The notes below the pieces were generated by a model. It worked only from the letters and a program-made list of their open reading frames with translations, ran no database searches and had not been told where the DNA came from. A DNA stretch of 59,275 bases. Origin: Pseudomonas entomophila (GTDB lineage: Bacteria; Pseudomonadota; Gammaproteobacteria; Pseudomonadales; Pseudomonadaceae). Numbering within the stretch: the stretch's first letter is position 1; every line of letters starts with the position of its first letter. The position numbers and the translations under genes were made by a program. Below are positions 1-8,463 of the stretch, one piece after another. The stretch lies in NCBI RefSeq assembly GCF_029478665.1, contig NZ_JARPQB010000037.1, positions 1 through 59,275 on the forward strand, read 5' to 3'.

Positions 1-1
1 G

Positions 2-262
2 CGCAAAGCCGACGAAGCCGAGGCCAAACGCATCGCCGATGAATCCGCAGCGGCCCAATCAACCATGCTCGCGGCCGTAAAAAAACTCGTTGGTTCCAAC
101 GTTTCGGTTCATCTGAAAATCAGCTCGGGCTACGGCGACTTTCTCTTTGGATTATTGAGAGGCGTCAACGAGGAAGCGGGTATAGCCACGCTCACTCACG
201 CCACATTGCAACGGGAGCTCAGCTTCAAAATTTCCAACATCGCAAGAATTAGCAAAGATTGA
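2..262 (+). CDS. C-terminal end of an unidentified protein (5' end outside window)
   Basis: An open frame runs in from the left edge and stops at 262. The first residues (RKADEAEAKRIADESAAAQ) are charged and Ala-rich, as in a coiled coil or linker. A compact domain of about 65 residues follows, with alternating hydrophobic and charged positions. An ATG at 65 exists, but the frame is open to the window edge and no convincing ribosome binding site precedes it, so I read this as the end of a longer gene. I do not recognise the family and infer no function. Confidence 0.5.
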   Translation, partial: RKADEAEAKRIADESAAAQSTMLAAVKKLVGSNVSVHLKISSGYGDFLFGLLRGVNEEAGIATLTHATLQRELSFKISNIARISKD

Positions 263-506
263 TTACTCAATCGCACGCGACAAGGGGAAATGCGCCCCGG
301 CAACAGGGGTAGCATTACGAGACAGGGGCTGGCCTCAAGTAAACTTCATCGATGGAGTACCAAAACCGTGATAATCAGCATTCATTGTTGCCTCAGCCCC
401 ATCAATTACTTCCGTCAGCGCCACACCTGATATTTTTACCAGTAGCCATATCGACCAACCTGCTGCTATTAATTGAGCGCTCACCCACTGCAACAAGGAG
501 TTCACC

Positions 507-710
507 ATGGCAAAGATAGATGATCTGAAAGGTCTGCTCGCCGAAAAATACGGCAAGGAGGAGGACGACATCGAGGGCACCACCCTTATCGCTGCGATCG
601 TCACTGACAAGAACCTCGCCACTCACGTAAGAGACAAGTTCAATAAAGAAATCTCCACTAGCGACCTGGAAAACCTCACCGACATCAACAGCCTGGTCAA
701 TCTATTGTGA
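507..710 (+). CDS. small acidic hypothetical protein (67 aa)
   Basis: The ATG is preceded by AAGGAG at about 493-498, at good spacing, which supports a real gene. The product is short, charged, and has no signal peptide, membrane segment or Cys. It contains repeated short amphipathic stretches (DDLKGLLAEKYGKEEDD near the start, SDLENLTDINSLVNLL at the end), so a small helical protein is likely. It lies 245 bp after the partial first gene and converges on the acyl-CoA synthetase gene. Family not recognised. Confidence 0.6.
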   Translation: MAKIDDLKGLLAEKYGKEEDDIEGTTLIAAIVTDKNLATHVRDKFNKEISTSDLENLTDINSLVNLL

Positions 711-728
711 CAGCAGACTGGCATGAGT

Positions 729-760
729 CCCTTCTTCGGCCTTGTAAAACTGAAGAAGGG
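729..760. terminator. hairpin between convergent genes
   Basis: A perfect 9-bp stem (CCCTTCTTC at 729-737 pairing with GAAGAAGGG at 752-760) lies between the stop of the small plus-strand gene (710) and the stop of the minus-strand acyl-CoA synthetase (769). The U-tract is weak on both sides. A bidirectional terminator is inferred from position. Confidence 0.5.
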
Positions 761-768
761 GCGTTTCA

Positions 769-2442
769 TCACCGCCCCGCCAGCTCCTCGATACTCACTT
801 CCCGCATCCGAAACTTCTGCACCTTCCCCGTCACCGTCATCGGAAACTCATCGACAAAACGGAAATGCCTTGGCGTCTTGAAATGCGCCAGCCTGGCCTT
901 GCACCACTGCTGCAATTCCTCGGCCGTGGCACTGTGCCCGGGATGCAGGCGAATCCACGCCACCACCTCTTCCCCATACCGGCTGCACGGAATCCCCACC
1001 ACCTGCGCCTCGGCCACCGCCGGGTGGGTGTGGAAGAACTCCTCCAGCTCACGCGGATAAATGTTCTCGCCACCGCGAATGATCATGTCCTTGTTGCGCC
1101 CGACGATGCGCACATAACCCTCGTCATCCATCACCGCCAGGTCGCCGCTGTGCATCCAGCCGGCCGGGTCGATGGCGTCGTGGGTGGCCTGCAGGTTGTC
1201 CCAGTAACCGAGCATCACGCTGTAACCCCGGGTGCACAGCTCGCCGATCTCGCCACGGGCAACGATGCACCCGTCGCCGTCCACCAGTTTGGTCTCCAAC
1301 TGCGGCTGGGTGCGGCCCACGGTGGTCACGCGCAGTTCCAGGCCGTCGTCCGGGCCGGTCTGCAGCGATACCGGGCTGGTCTCGGTCATGCCATAGGCGA
1401 TCTGCACTTCGGCCATGTGCAACTGGTCGATCACCTTGCGCATCACCTCGATCGGGCAGGTGGCGCCGGCCATGATGCCGCTGCGCAGGGTGGACAGGTC
1501 CAGCGCGGTGCGGCTGGGGTGGTCGAGCATGGCGATGAACATGGTCGGCACGCCATAGAGGATGCTGGCGTGCTCCTCGGCCACGGCACGCAGGGTGAGC
1601 TCGGCGTCGAAGGCGTCGTTGGGGTAGATCATGGTGCTGCCGTGGGTGATGCAGCCGAGGTTGGCCATGACCATGCCGAAGCAGTGGTACAACGGCACCG
1701 GGATCACCATGCGGTCGCGCTCGGTCAGGCCCAGGCTCTCGCCCACCAGGTAACCGTTGTTGAGGATGTTGTAGTGGCTCAGGGTGGCGCCCTTGGGCGC
1801 GCCGGTGGTGCCGGAGGTGTACTGGATGTTCACCGGCTGGTCGAATTGCAGGCTGTGCTGACGGGCCTCGTAAGCGGCTGGCTCCACCTCCCCGGCCCGA
1901 CCGGCCAGTGCGGTCCAGGGCAGGAAGCCCGTCGGCGGTTCGGCGGCCAGGCTGATCACGCCGCGCAGATCAGGCAGGCGTTCGCTGACCCGTTCGCCCA
2001 CGGCCGCCCCCCCGAGTTCAGGCACCAGTTCCTGCACCATCGCGTGGTAGTCGGACGTCTTGAAGGCATCGGCGCACACCAGCCAGCGGCAGCCGGACTG
2101 GCGCAGCACATATTCCAGCTCACCCACCCGATAGGCCGGGTTGATGTTGACCAGGATCGCGCCGACCTTGGCCGTGGCCAATTGCAGGATGCACCACTGG
2201 GCGCAGTTGGGCGCCCAGATACCAACCCGCTCGCCCACCTCAACCCCCAGCGCCATCAAGGCTCGGGCATGCACGTCGACCTCGACGGCCAGCTCGCGCC
2301 AGCTGTAGCGCAGGCCCTGGTGGCGCACTACCAGGGCTTCGCGCTCGCCGTGGCGGGCGACGGTGGCATCGAAGGCCTGGCCGATGGTCAGGGTAAGCAG
2401 TGGTTGGTCCTGGCGGCCGCGCGTGTAGCTTGGTTGAGGCAT
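769..2442 (-). CDS. fatty acyl-CoA synthetase, AMP-forming (ANL superfamily)
   Basis: A 557-residue adenylate-forming ligase that activates a carboxylic acid to its acyl-CoA with ATP and CoA. Visible motifs in order: the P-loop-like YTSGTTGAPKG near residue 210, the adenine-binding YGMTETSP near 350, the SGDLAVMDDEGY and GRNKDMIIRGGENIYP hinge region near 440-465, and the C-terminal TGKVQKF lysine motif near 540. The length is normal for medium/long-chain acyl-CoA synthetases. The gene is divergent from liuA, so it probably supplies or recycles branched or medium-chain acyl-CoA for the same pathway; the exact substrate cannot be read from sequence. Start at the ATG after AAGAAGGGA. Confidence 0.88.
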   Translation of the reverse strand: MPQPSYTRGRQDQPLLTLTIGQAFDATVARHGEREALVVRHQGLRYSWRELAVEVDVHARALMALGVEVGERVGIWAPNCAQWCILQLATAKVGAILVNINPAYRVGELEYVLRQSGCRWLVCADAFKTSDYHAMVQELVPELGGAAVGERVSERLPDLRGVISLAAEPPTGFLPWTALAGRAGEVEPAAYEARQHSLQFDQPVNIQYTSGTTGAPKGATLSHYNILNNGYLVGESLGLTERDRMVIPVPLYHCFGMVMANLGCITHGSTMIYPNDAFDAELTLRAVAEEHASILYGVPTMFIAMLDHPSRTALDLSTLRSGIMAGATCPIEVMRKVIDQLHMAEVQIAYGMTETSPVSLQTGPDDGLELRVTTVGRTQPQLETKLVDGDGCIVARGEIGELCTRGYSVMLGYWDNLQATHDAIDPAGWMHSGDLAVMDDEGYVRIVGRNKDMIIRGGENIYPRELEEFFHTHPAVAEAQVVGIPCSRYGEEVVAWIRLHPGHSATAEELQQWCKARLAHFKTPRHFRFVDEFPMTVTGKVQKFRMREVSIEELAGR

Positions 2443-2506
2443 GGCGATCCCTTCTTGTGGTTGTTCTGGGCATGACTGAAACAGGCGGCAATTACTCTGG
2501 CGCAGA

Positions 2507-2522
2507 TTTACGTTTACGTAAA
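2507..2522. promoter_or_regulatory. palindromic operator candidate 1 (LiuR-like)
   Basis: TTTACGTTTACGTAAA is a near-perfect palindrome in the divergent region, 65 bp upstream of the acyl-CoA synthetase start. It resembles, from memory, the palindrome bound by the MerR-family regulator LiuR that controls leucine catabolism in gammaproteobacteria. A second copy sits 50 bp further on. Confidence 0.6.
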
Positions 2523-2556
2523 GGTGACGTTCCGATTGACACGTTCGGAAGGCAGG

Positions 2557-2572
2557 TTTACGTTAACGTCAA
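2557..2572. promoter_or_regulatory. palindromic operator candidate 2 (LiuR-like)
   Basis: TTTACGTTAACGTCAA is the second copy of the palindrome, one mismatch from perfect symmetry. It lies downstream of a possible -35 hexamer TTGACA (2536-2541), where a MerR-type activator could act on the liuA promoter. No liuR gene lies next to the operon in this window. Confidence 0.6.
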
Positions 2573-2590
2573 CCACGCATCACGCCGACC

Positions 2591-2682
2591 CTGCAGGAGC
2601 GGGCTTGCCCCGCGATGAGGCCGGACCAGGCAGTACTGCTGGCCGTTCTGACGGGCATCGCGGGGCAAGCCCGCTCCTACAG
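2591..2682. repeat. paired inverted REP elements (AGGAGCGGGCTTGCCC type)
   Basis: A 27-nt arm ending CGCGATG at 2591-2617 and its reverse complement at 2656-2682 face each other across a 38-nt spacer. Each arm itself contains a small GC stem (GGGCTTGCCC). This is the usual form of Pseudomonas REP pairs. It lies between the operator palindromes and liuA, so it would be in the liuA leader. Confidence 0.85.
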
Positions 2683-2728
2683 GGCCGGCGTGGTACCTCG
2701 AATTTCAAGAACAAGAAGGTGCCCCCAC

Positions 2729-3892
2729 ATGCATTACCCCAGCCTGAACTTCGCCCTGGGCGAGACCATCGACATGCTCCGCGACCAGGTGCGCACCTTC
2801 GCCGCCGCCGAGCTGGCGCCGCGCGCCGCGCAAATCGACCACGACAACCTGTTCCCCGCCGACATGTGGCGCAAGTTCGGCGACATGGGCCTGCTGGGCA
2901 TCACCGTCCCTGAAGAATACGGCGGCGCCGGCCTGGGCTACCTGGCCCACGTGGTGTCGATGGAAGAGATCAGCCGCGCCTCGGCGTCGGTGGCCCTGTC
3001 GTACGGCGCCCACTCCAACCTGTGCGTCAACCAGATCAATCGCAACGGCAGCCACGAGCAGAAGCTCAAGTACCTGCCCAAGCTGATCAGCGGCGAGCAC
3101 ATCGGCGCCTTGGCCATGAGCGAGCCCAACGCTGGCTCCGACGTGGTGTCGATGAAGCTGCGCGCCGAAAAACGCGGCGACCACTACGTGCTCAACGGCA
3201 GCAAGACCTGGATCACCAACGGCCCCGACGCCAATACCTACGTGATCTACGCCAAGACCGACCTGGACAAGGGCCCCCACGGCATCACCGCGTTCATCGT
3301 CGAGCGCGACTGGAAGGGCTTCACCCGCAGCAACAAGTTCGACAAGCTCGGCATGCGTGGCTCCAACACCTGCGAGCTGTTCTTCGACGACGTCGAAGTG
3401 CCGGAGGAAAACATCCTCGGCCAGCTCAACGGCGGCGTGCGCGTGCTGATGAGCGGCCTGGACTACGAGCGTGTGGTGCTGTCGGGCGGCCCGACCGGCA
3501 TCATGCAGAGCTGCATGGACCTGGTGGTCCCGTACATCCACGACCGCAAGCAGTTCGGCCAGAGCATCGGCGAGTTCCAGCTGATCCAGGGCAAGATCGC
3601 CGACATGTACACCCAGCTCAACGCCAGCCGCGCCTACCTGTACGCCGTGGCCCAGGCCTGCGACCGCGCCGAGACCACCCGCAAGGACGCCGCCGGGGTG
3701 ATCCTGTACACCGCCGAGCGCGCCACGCAGATGGCCCTGGAAGCGATCCAGATCCTCGGTGGCAACGGCTACATCAACGAGTTCCCGGCCGGCCGCCTGC
3801 TGCGCGACGCCAAGCTGTACGAGATCGGTGCCGGCACCAGCGAGATCCGCCGGATGCTGATCGGCCGCGAACTGTTCAACGAAACCCGCTGA
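2729..3892 (+). CDS. liuA: isovaleryl-CoA dehydrogenase
   Basis: FAD-dependent acyl-CoA dehydrogenase converting isovaleryl-CoA to 3-methylcrotonyl-CoA in leucine breakdown. The start chosen (MHYPSLNFALGE) follows AAGAAGG and gives 387 residues, the usual length; a longer upstream reading exists but runs through the REP. Family features are AMSEPNAGSDV (flavin/substrate contact), GSKTWITNG, the catalytic base Glu about residue 247 in GLDYERVVLSGGP, and the C-terminal ILGGNGYINEFPAGRLLRDAKLYEIGAG signature. The Glu in the DYER context is the arrangement typical of isovaleryl-CoA dehydrogenases rather than short-chain homologues. First gene of liuABCD. Confidence 0.93.
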   Translation: MHYPSLNFALGETIDMLRDQVRTFAAAELAPRAAQIDHDNLFPADMWRKFGDMGLLGITVPEEYGGAGLGYLAHVVSMEEISRASASVALSYGAHSNLCVNQINRNGSHEQKLKYLPKLISGEHIGALAMSEPNAGSDVVSMKLRAEKRGDHYVLNGSKTWITNGPDANTYVIYAKTDLDKGPHGITAFIVERDWKGFTRSNKFDKLGMRGSNTCELFFDDVEVPEENILGQLNGGVRVLMSGLDYERVVLSGGPTGIMQSCMDLVVPYIHDRKQFGQSIGEFQLIQGKIADMYTQLNASRAYLYAVAQACDRAETTRKDAAGVILYTAERATQMALEAIQILGGNGYINEFPAGRLLRDAKLYEIGAGTSEIRRMLIGRELFNETR

Positions 3893-3911
3893 GCACAAGG
3901 AACGGGCGCAC

Positions 3912-5519
3912 ATGGCTACCTTGCATACCCAGATCAACCCGCGCTCGGCGGAATTCGCCAGCAACAGCGCGGCCATGCTCGAACAGGTCAACCACCTGCG
4001 CGGCCTGCTCGCCCACATCGCGCAGGGCGGCGGGCCGAAGGCCCAGCAGCGGCACACCTCGCGTGGCAAGCTGCTGCCCCGCGAGCGCATCGATCGCCTG
4101 CTCGACCTGGGCTCGGCGTTCCTCGAGATCGGCCAGCTGGCCGCCCATGAGGTGTATGGCGAGGACGTGCCGGCGGCGGGTGTAATCGCCGGCATCGGCC
4201 GCATCGAAGGCGTGGAATGCATGATCGTGGCCAACGACGCCACGGTCAAAGGCGGTTCTTATTATCCGCTGACGGTGAAGAAGCACCTGCGCGCCCAGAC
4301 CATCGCCCTGCAAAACCGCCTGCCGTGCATCTACCTGGTGGACTCCGGCGGCGCCAACCTGCCGCGCCAGGACGAGGTGTTCCCCGACCGCGAGCACTTC
4401 GGGCGGATCTTCTTCAACCAGGCCAACATGAGTGCTCTGGGCATCCCGCAGATCGCTGTGGTGATGGGCTCGTGCACCGCCGGTGGCGCCTATGTGCCAG
4501 CCATGGCCGACGAGGCGATCATGGTGCGCCAGCAGGCGACCATCTTCCTCGCCGGCCCGCCTCTGGTGAAGGCCGCGACCGGTGAAGTGGTCAGCGCCGA
4601 GGACCTCGGCGGCGCCGATGTGCACTGCCGCACCAGCGGCGTGGCCGACCATTATGCCGACAACGACGAGCACGCCCTGGCCATCGCCCGGCGCAGCGTG
4701 GCCAACCTCAACTGGCACAAGCAGGGCAAGCTGCAATGCCAGGCCCCCATCGCGCCGCTATACAACGCCGAGGAGCTGTACGGCGTGGTGCCGGCCGACG
4801 CCAAGCAGCCGTTCGACGTGCGCGAGGTGATCGCGCGCCTGGTCGACGGTTCGGTGTTCGACGAGTTCAAGGCGCTGTTCGGCACCACCCTGGTGTGCGG
4901 CTTCGCCCACCTGCACGGCTACCCGGTGGCGATCCTGGCCAACAACGGCATCCTCTTCGCCGAGGCCGCGCAAAAAGGCGCGCACTTCATCGAGCTGGCC
5001 TGCCAGCGCGGTATCCCACTGCTGTTCCTGCAGAACATCACCGGCTTCATGGTCGGCAAGAAGTACGAAGAAGGCGGCATCGCCAAGCACGGCGCCAAGC
5101 TGGTGACCGCGGTGGCCTGCGCCCAGGTGCCGAAGTTCACGGTGATCATCGGCGGCAGCTTCGGTGCCGGTAACTACGGCATGTGCGGCCGCGCCTACGA
5201 CCCGCGCTTCCTGTGGATGTGGCCCAACGCGCGCATTGGCGTGATGGGCGCCGAACAGGCGGCCGGGGTGCTGGCCCAGGTCAAGCGCGAACAGAGCGAG
5301 CGCAGTGGCGAGGTGTTCAGCGCGGACGACGAGAAGAAGCTCAAGCAGCCGATCCTCGACCAGTACGAGCGCCAGGGCCACCCCTACTACTCCAGCGCCC
5401 GGCTGTGGGACGACGGCGTCATCGACCCGGCGCAGACCCGCGACGTGCTCGGCCTGGCGCTGTCCGCCGCGCTGAACGCCCCGATCGAACAGAGCCGCTT
5501 CGGCATTTTCCGGATGTGA
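3912..5519 (+). CDS. liuB: 3-methylcrotonyl-CoA carboxylase, carboxyltransferase (beta) subunit
   Basis: A 535-residue biotin-dependent carboxyltransferase that transfers CO2 from carboxybiotin (on LiuD) to 3-methylcrotonyl-CoA, forming 3-methylglutaconyl-CoA. It contains both crotonase-like halves: an N-terminal half with LVDSGGANLPRQDEVFPD and GSCTAGGAYVPAMAD, and a C-terminal half with LQNITGFMVGKKYEEGGIAKHGAK and GGSFGAGNYGMCGRAYDPRF. Length and motifs match LiuB/MccB. It starts 20 bp after liuA and ends 3 bp before liuC, so it is cotranscribed. Confidence 0.94.
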   Translation: MATLHTQINPRSAEFASNSAAMLEQVNHLRGLLAHIAQGGGPKAQQRHTSRGKLLPRERIDRLLDLGSAFLEIGQLAAHEVYGEDVPAAGVIAGIGRIEGVECMIVANDATVKGGSYYPLTVKKHLRAQTIALQNRLPCIYLVDSGGANLPRQDEVFPDREHFGRIFFNQANMSALGIPQIAVVMGSCTAGGAYVPAMADEAIMVRQQATIFLAGPPLVKAATGEVVSAEDLGGADVHCRTSGVADHYADNDEHALAIARRSVANLNWHKQGKLQCQAPIAPLYNAEELYGVVPADAKQPFDVREVIARLVDGSVFDEFKALFGTTLVCGFAHLHGYPVAILANNGILFAEAAQKGAHFIELACQRGIPLLFLQNITGFMVGKKYEEGGIAKHGAKLVTAVACAQVPKFTVIIGGSFGAGNYGMCGRAYDPRFLWMWPNARIGVMGAEQAAGVLAQVKREQSERSGEVFSADDEKKLKQPILDQYERQGHPYYSSARLWDDGVIDPAQTRDVLGLALSAALNAPIEQSRFGIFRM

Positions 5520-5522
5520 CCC

Positions 5523-6338
5523 ATGAGCGACTTCGCGACTATCGAACTGGTCAAGGACCCTCGCGGCTTCGCCACCCTGTGGCTGAGCCGGGAAGACAAG
5601 AACAACGCCTTCAACGCGCAGATGATCCGCGAACTGATCGTCGCCCTCGACCAGGTCGCCGAAGACAGCAAGCTGCGCTTCGTGGTGCTGCGTGGCCGTG
5701 GCCGGCATTTCAGCGCCGGCGCCGACCTGGCCTGGATGCAGCAGTCGGCCGAACTGGACTTCAACACCAACCTCGATGACGCCCATGAACTGGGCGAGCT
5801 GATGTACGCCCTGCACCGCCTCAAGGCCCCGACCCTGGCCGTGGTGCAAGGCGCGGCCTTCGGCGGCGCGCTGGGGCTGATCAGCTGCTGCGACATGGCC
5901 ATCGGCGCCGAAGACGCCCAGCTGTGCCTGTCGGAAGTGCGTATCGGCCTCGCCCCCGCAGTGATCAGCCCGTTCGTGGTCAAGGCCATCGGCGAGCGCG
6001 CCGCCCGCCGCTATGCCCTCACCGCCGATCGCTTCAGCGGCGTGCGCGCCCGTGACCTGGGCCTTCTGGCCGAGGTATACCCGGCCGCCGAGCTGGACAC
6101 GCACGTCGAGGCCTGGGTCGACAACCTGCTGCAGAACAGCCCCCAGGCCCTGCGCGCCACCAAGGACCTGCTGCGCGAAGTGGACGATGGCGAGCTGAGC
6201 CCGGCGCTGCGCCGCTACTGCGAGAACACCATCGCCCGCATCCGCGTCAGCGCCGAAGGCCAGGAGGGCCTGCGCGCCTTCCTGGAAAAACGCCGCCCCG
6301 CCTGGCAAACCGAGCACAAGAAGGAGCCGCGCCCATGA
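5523..6338 (+). CDS. liuC: 3-methylglutaconyl-CoA hydratase (enoyl-CoA hydratase family)
   Basis: A 271-residue crotonase-fold protein that hydrates 3-methylglutaconyl-CoA to 3-hydroxy-3-methylglutaryl-CoA. Visible features are the oxyanion-hole stretches FSAGADLAWM (about residue 63) and GAAFGGALGLISCCD (about 117), followed by LSEVRIGLAPA carrying the Glu position used in hydration. The assignment to methylglutaconyl-CoA rather than another enoyl-CoA rests on its place between liuB and liuD. The stop codon overlaps the liuD start by 4 bp (ATGA), implying translational coupling. Confidence 0.92.
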   Translation: MSDFATIELVKDPRGFATLWLSREDKNNAFNAQMIRELIVALDQVAEDSKLRFVVLRGRGRHFSAGADLAWMQQSAELDFNTNLDDAHELGELMYALHRLKAPTLAVVQGAAFGGALGLISCCDMAIGAEDAQLCLSEVRIGLAPAVISPFVVKAIGERAARRYALTADRFSGVRARDLGLLAEVYPAAELDTHVEAWVDNLLQNSPQALRATKDLLREVDDGELSPALRRYCENTIARIRVSAEGQEGLRAFLEKRRPAWQTEHKKEPRP

Positions 6339-8290
6339 GCCGCCCCACCCTCACCACCCTGCTGGTCGCCAACCGCGGCGAGATCGCCTGCCGGGTGATG
6401 CGCACCGCCAAGGCCTTGGGCCTGACCACCGTGGCCGTGCACAGCGCCACCGACCGGGAGGCGCGCCACAGCCGCGAAGCGGACATCCGCGTCGACCTCG
6501 GTGGCAGCAAGGCGGCTGAAAGCTACCTGGTGGTCGACAAGCTGATCGCCGCCGCCAAGGCCAGCGGCGCCCAGGCCATCCACCCGGGCTATGGCTTCCT
6601 CTCGGAGAACGCCGGTTTCGCCCGCGCCATCGAGCAGGCCGGGTTGATCTTCCTAGGCCCACCGGCCAGCGCCATCGACGCCATGGGCAGCAAGTCGGCG
6701 GCCAAGGCGCTGATGGAAGCCGCAGGCGTACCGCTGGTGCCGGGCTACCACGGCGAGGCCCAGGATCTCGACACCTTCCGCGCCGCCGCCGAGCGCATCG
6801 GTTACCCGGTGCTGCTCAAGGCCAGCGCCGGGGGCGGCGGCAAGGGCATGAAGGTGGTCGAGGAGGAAAGCCAGCTGGCCGACGCCCTGGCCTCGGCGCA
6901 ACGTGAAGCGCAGTCGTCGTTCGGCGATGCGCGCATGCTGGTCGAGAAGTACGTGCTCAAGCCGCGCCATGTGGAAATCCAGGTGTTCGCCGACCAGCAT
7001 GGCGCCTGCCTGTACCTCAACGAGCGTGATTGCTCGATCCAGCGCCGCCACCAGAAAGTGGTCGAGGAAGCACCGGCGCCGGGTCTGTCCCCTGACCTGC
7101 GCAAGTCCATGGGCGAGGCAGCGGTGCGCGCGGCCCAGGCCATTGGCTATGTCGGCGCGGGCACCGTGGAGTTCCTGCTCGATGCCCGCGGCGAATTCTT
7201 CTTCATGGAGATGAACACCCGCCTGCAGGTGGAGCACCCGGTCACCGAGGCCATCACCGGTCTCGACCTGGTGGCCTGGCAGATCCGCGTCGCCTGCGGC
7301 GAGCCGCTGCCGATCACCCAAGAACAGGTGCCGCTGATCGGCCATGCCATCGAGGTGCGGCTGTATGCGGAAGACCCAGCCAATGAATTCCTGCCGGCCA
7401 CCGGCACCCTGGCGTTGTACCGCGAGTCGGCGCCGGGCGAAGGGCGTCGGGTGGACAGCGGCGTCAGCGAGGGCGATGTGGTGTCGCCGTTCTACGACCC
7501 GATGCTGGGCAAGCTGATCGCCTGGGGCCAGGACCGTGAGCAAGCGCGCCTGCGGCTGCTGGCGATGCTCGATGAATTCGCCATTGGCGGGTTGAAGACC
7601 AATATCGCCTTCCTGCGCCGGATCCTTGCGCACCCGGCGTTTGCGCAGGCGGAGCTGGACACCGGCTTCATTCCGCGTCACCAGGACGTCTTGCTGCCTG
7701 CGCCGCAGCCCTTGCCGGCACTGTTCTGGGAAGCCGCCGCCGAGGCCTGGTTGCAAAGCGAGCCTGCGCTACAGCGCAAGGACGACCACGCTTCGCCGTG
7801 GGCGACCCGCGATGGCCTGCGCCTGGGTTTGCCGGCGCGCAGCAGCCTGCACTTGCAATGCGAGGGGCATGAGCAGGCGGTGGCGCTGGAGCGCAGCGCG
7901 CCTTCGACCTACCAGTTGGAGGGTGAGCAGCTGTGCCACGACCAGGACGGAATGCGTCGTCGCCATCTGGCGGTACGCCGGGGCGGCACGTTGTACCTGC
8001 AATGGCAGGGTGAATTGCATGCCGTCAGCGTTCATGACCCGATTGCCGCAGCGGAAGCCAGCCATAGCCATCAAGGCGGCCTGGGCGCGCCCATGAACGG
8101 CAGCATCGTGCGGGTGCTGGTCGAGCCGGGGCAGGTGGTCGAGGCCGGGACCGCGCTGGTGGTGCTGGAGGCGATGAAGATGGAGCACAGCATTCGGGCG
8201 CCCCATGGGGGGACGGTGAAGGCGCTGTTCTGCCAGGAAGGGGATATGGTCAGCGAAGGGACGGTGCTGGTGGAGTTGGAGGCGGAGTAA
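6335..8290 (+). CDS. liuD: 3-methylcrotonyl-CoA carboxylase, biotin-containing (alpha) subunit
   Basis: A 651-residue protein with an N-terminal biotin carboxylase domain (VANRGEIACRVMRTAK at the start; the ATP-grasp glycine loop KASAGGGGKGMK near 165; EMNTRLQVEHPVTE near 290) and a C-terminal biotinyl domain with EAMKMEH, in which Lys615 is the biotinylation site. It carboxylates its own biotin with bicarbonate and ATP and hands the CO2 to LiuB. It is the last gene of the operon. The HMG-CoA lyase gene (liuE) that would finish the pathway is not in this window. Confidence 0.94.
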   Translation: MSRPTLTTLLVANRGEIACRVMRTAKALGLTTVAVHSATDREARHSREADIRVDLGGSKAAESYLVVDKLIAAAKASGAQAIHPGYGFLSENAGFARAIEQAGLIFLGPPASAIDAMGSKSAAKALMEAAGVPLVPGYHGEAQDLDTFRAAAERIGYPVLLKASAGGGGKGMKVVEEESQLADALASAQREAQSSFGDARMLVEKYVLKPRHVEIQVFADQHGACLYLNERDCSIQRRHQKVVEEAPAPGLSPDLRKSMGEAAVRAAQAIGYVGAGTVEFLLDARGEFFFMEMNTRLQVEHPVTEAITGLDLVAWQIRVACGEPLPITQEQVPLIGHAIEVRLYAEDPANEFLPATGTLALYRESAPGEGRRVDSGVSEGDVVSPFYDPMLGKLIAWGQDREQARLRLLAMLDEFAIGGLKTNIAFLRRILAHPAFAQAELDTGFIPRHQDVLLPAPQPLPALFWEAAAEAWLQSEPALQRKDDHASPWATRDGLRLGLPARSSLHLQCEGHEQAVALERSAPSTYQLEGEQLCHDQDGMRRRHLAVRRGGTLYLQWQGELHAVSVHDPIAAAEASHSHQGGLGAPMNGSIVRVLVEPGQVVEAGTALVVLEAMKMEHSIRAPHGGTVKALFCQEGDMVSEGTVLVELEAE

Positions 8291-8329
8291 TGGCGGCGAT
8301 GTGTTCGCCGAAAGGGTTGTTTCGCCTAT

Positions 8330-8403
8330 GAGATCGAGCGCCGCCCGCGCGGCGCATGCGCCGCCCAGGCGGCGCATGCGCCGCGCAGGCGGCGCTCGAT
8401 CTC
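8330..8403. repeat. nested palindrome / REP-like hairpin after liuD
   Basis: Outer arms GAGATCGAGCGCCGCC (8330-8345) and GGCGGCGCTCGATCTC (8388-8403) are perfectly complementary. The interior holds two copies of the self-complementary GGCGCATGCGCC. The whole can fold as one long stem or as several short ones. It lies 40 bp after the liuD stop and may act as a transcript end or 3' stabiliser. The same outer arm sequence recurs at 32958 and 47515. Confidence 0.75.
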
Positions 8404-8463
8404 AAGAGCGCTGCAGGGCAACCGCCTGGCACCTGGCCGCCCCAACGCGGTCCCCGCGCAAAT

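Noticed and set aside
707..1060. 117-residue plus-strand frame after the small acidic gene
   Set aside because: It runs antisense into the acyl-CoA synthetase and through the hairpin; no homology seen.
865..2475. Long plus-strand open frame opposite the acyl-CoA synthetase (likewise 2705-4249, 4758-6317, 18612-20819 and 45459-47858 on the minus strand)
   Set aside because: High-GC mirror frames of well-conserved genes; their translations are His/Val/Gly-rich low-complexity with no recognisable motif.
8330..8403. CRISPR-like repeats (two copies of GGCGCATGCGCC)
   Set aside because: Only two short palindromic copies with no regular spacers; better explained as a nested REP-type hairpin.
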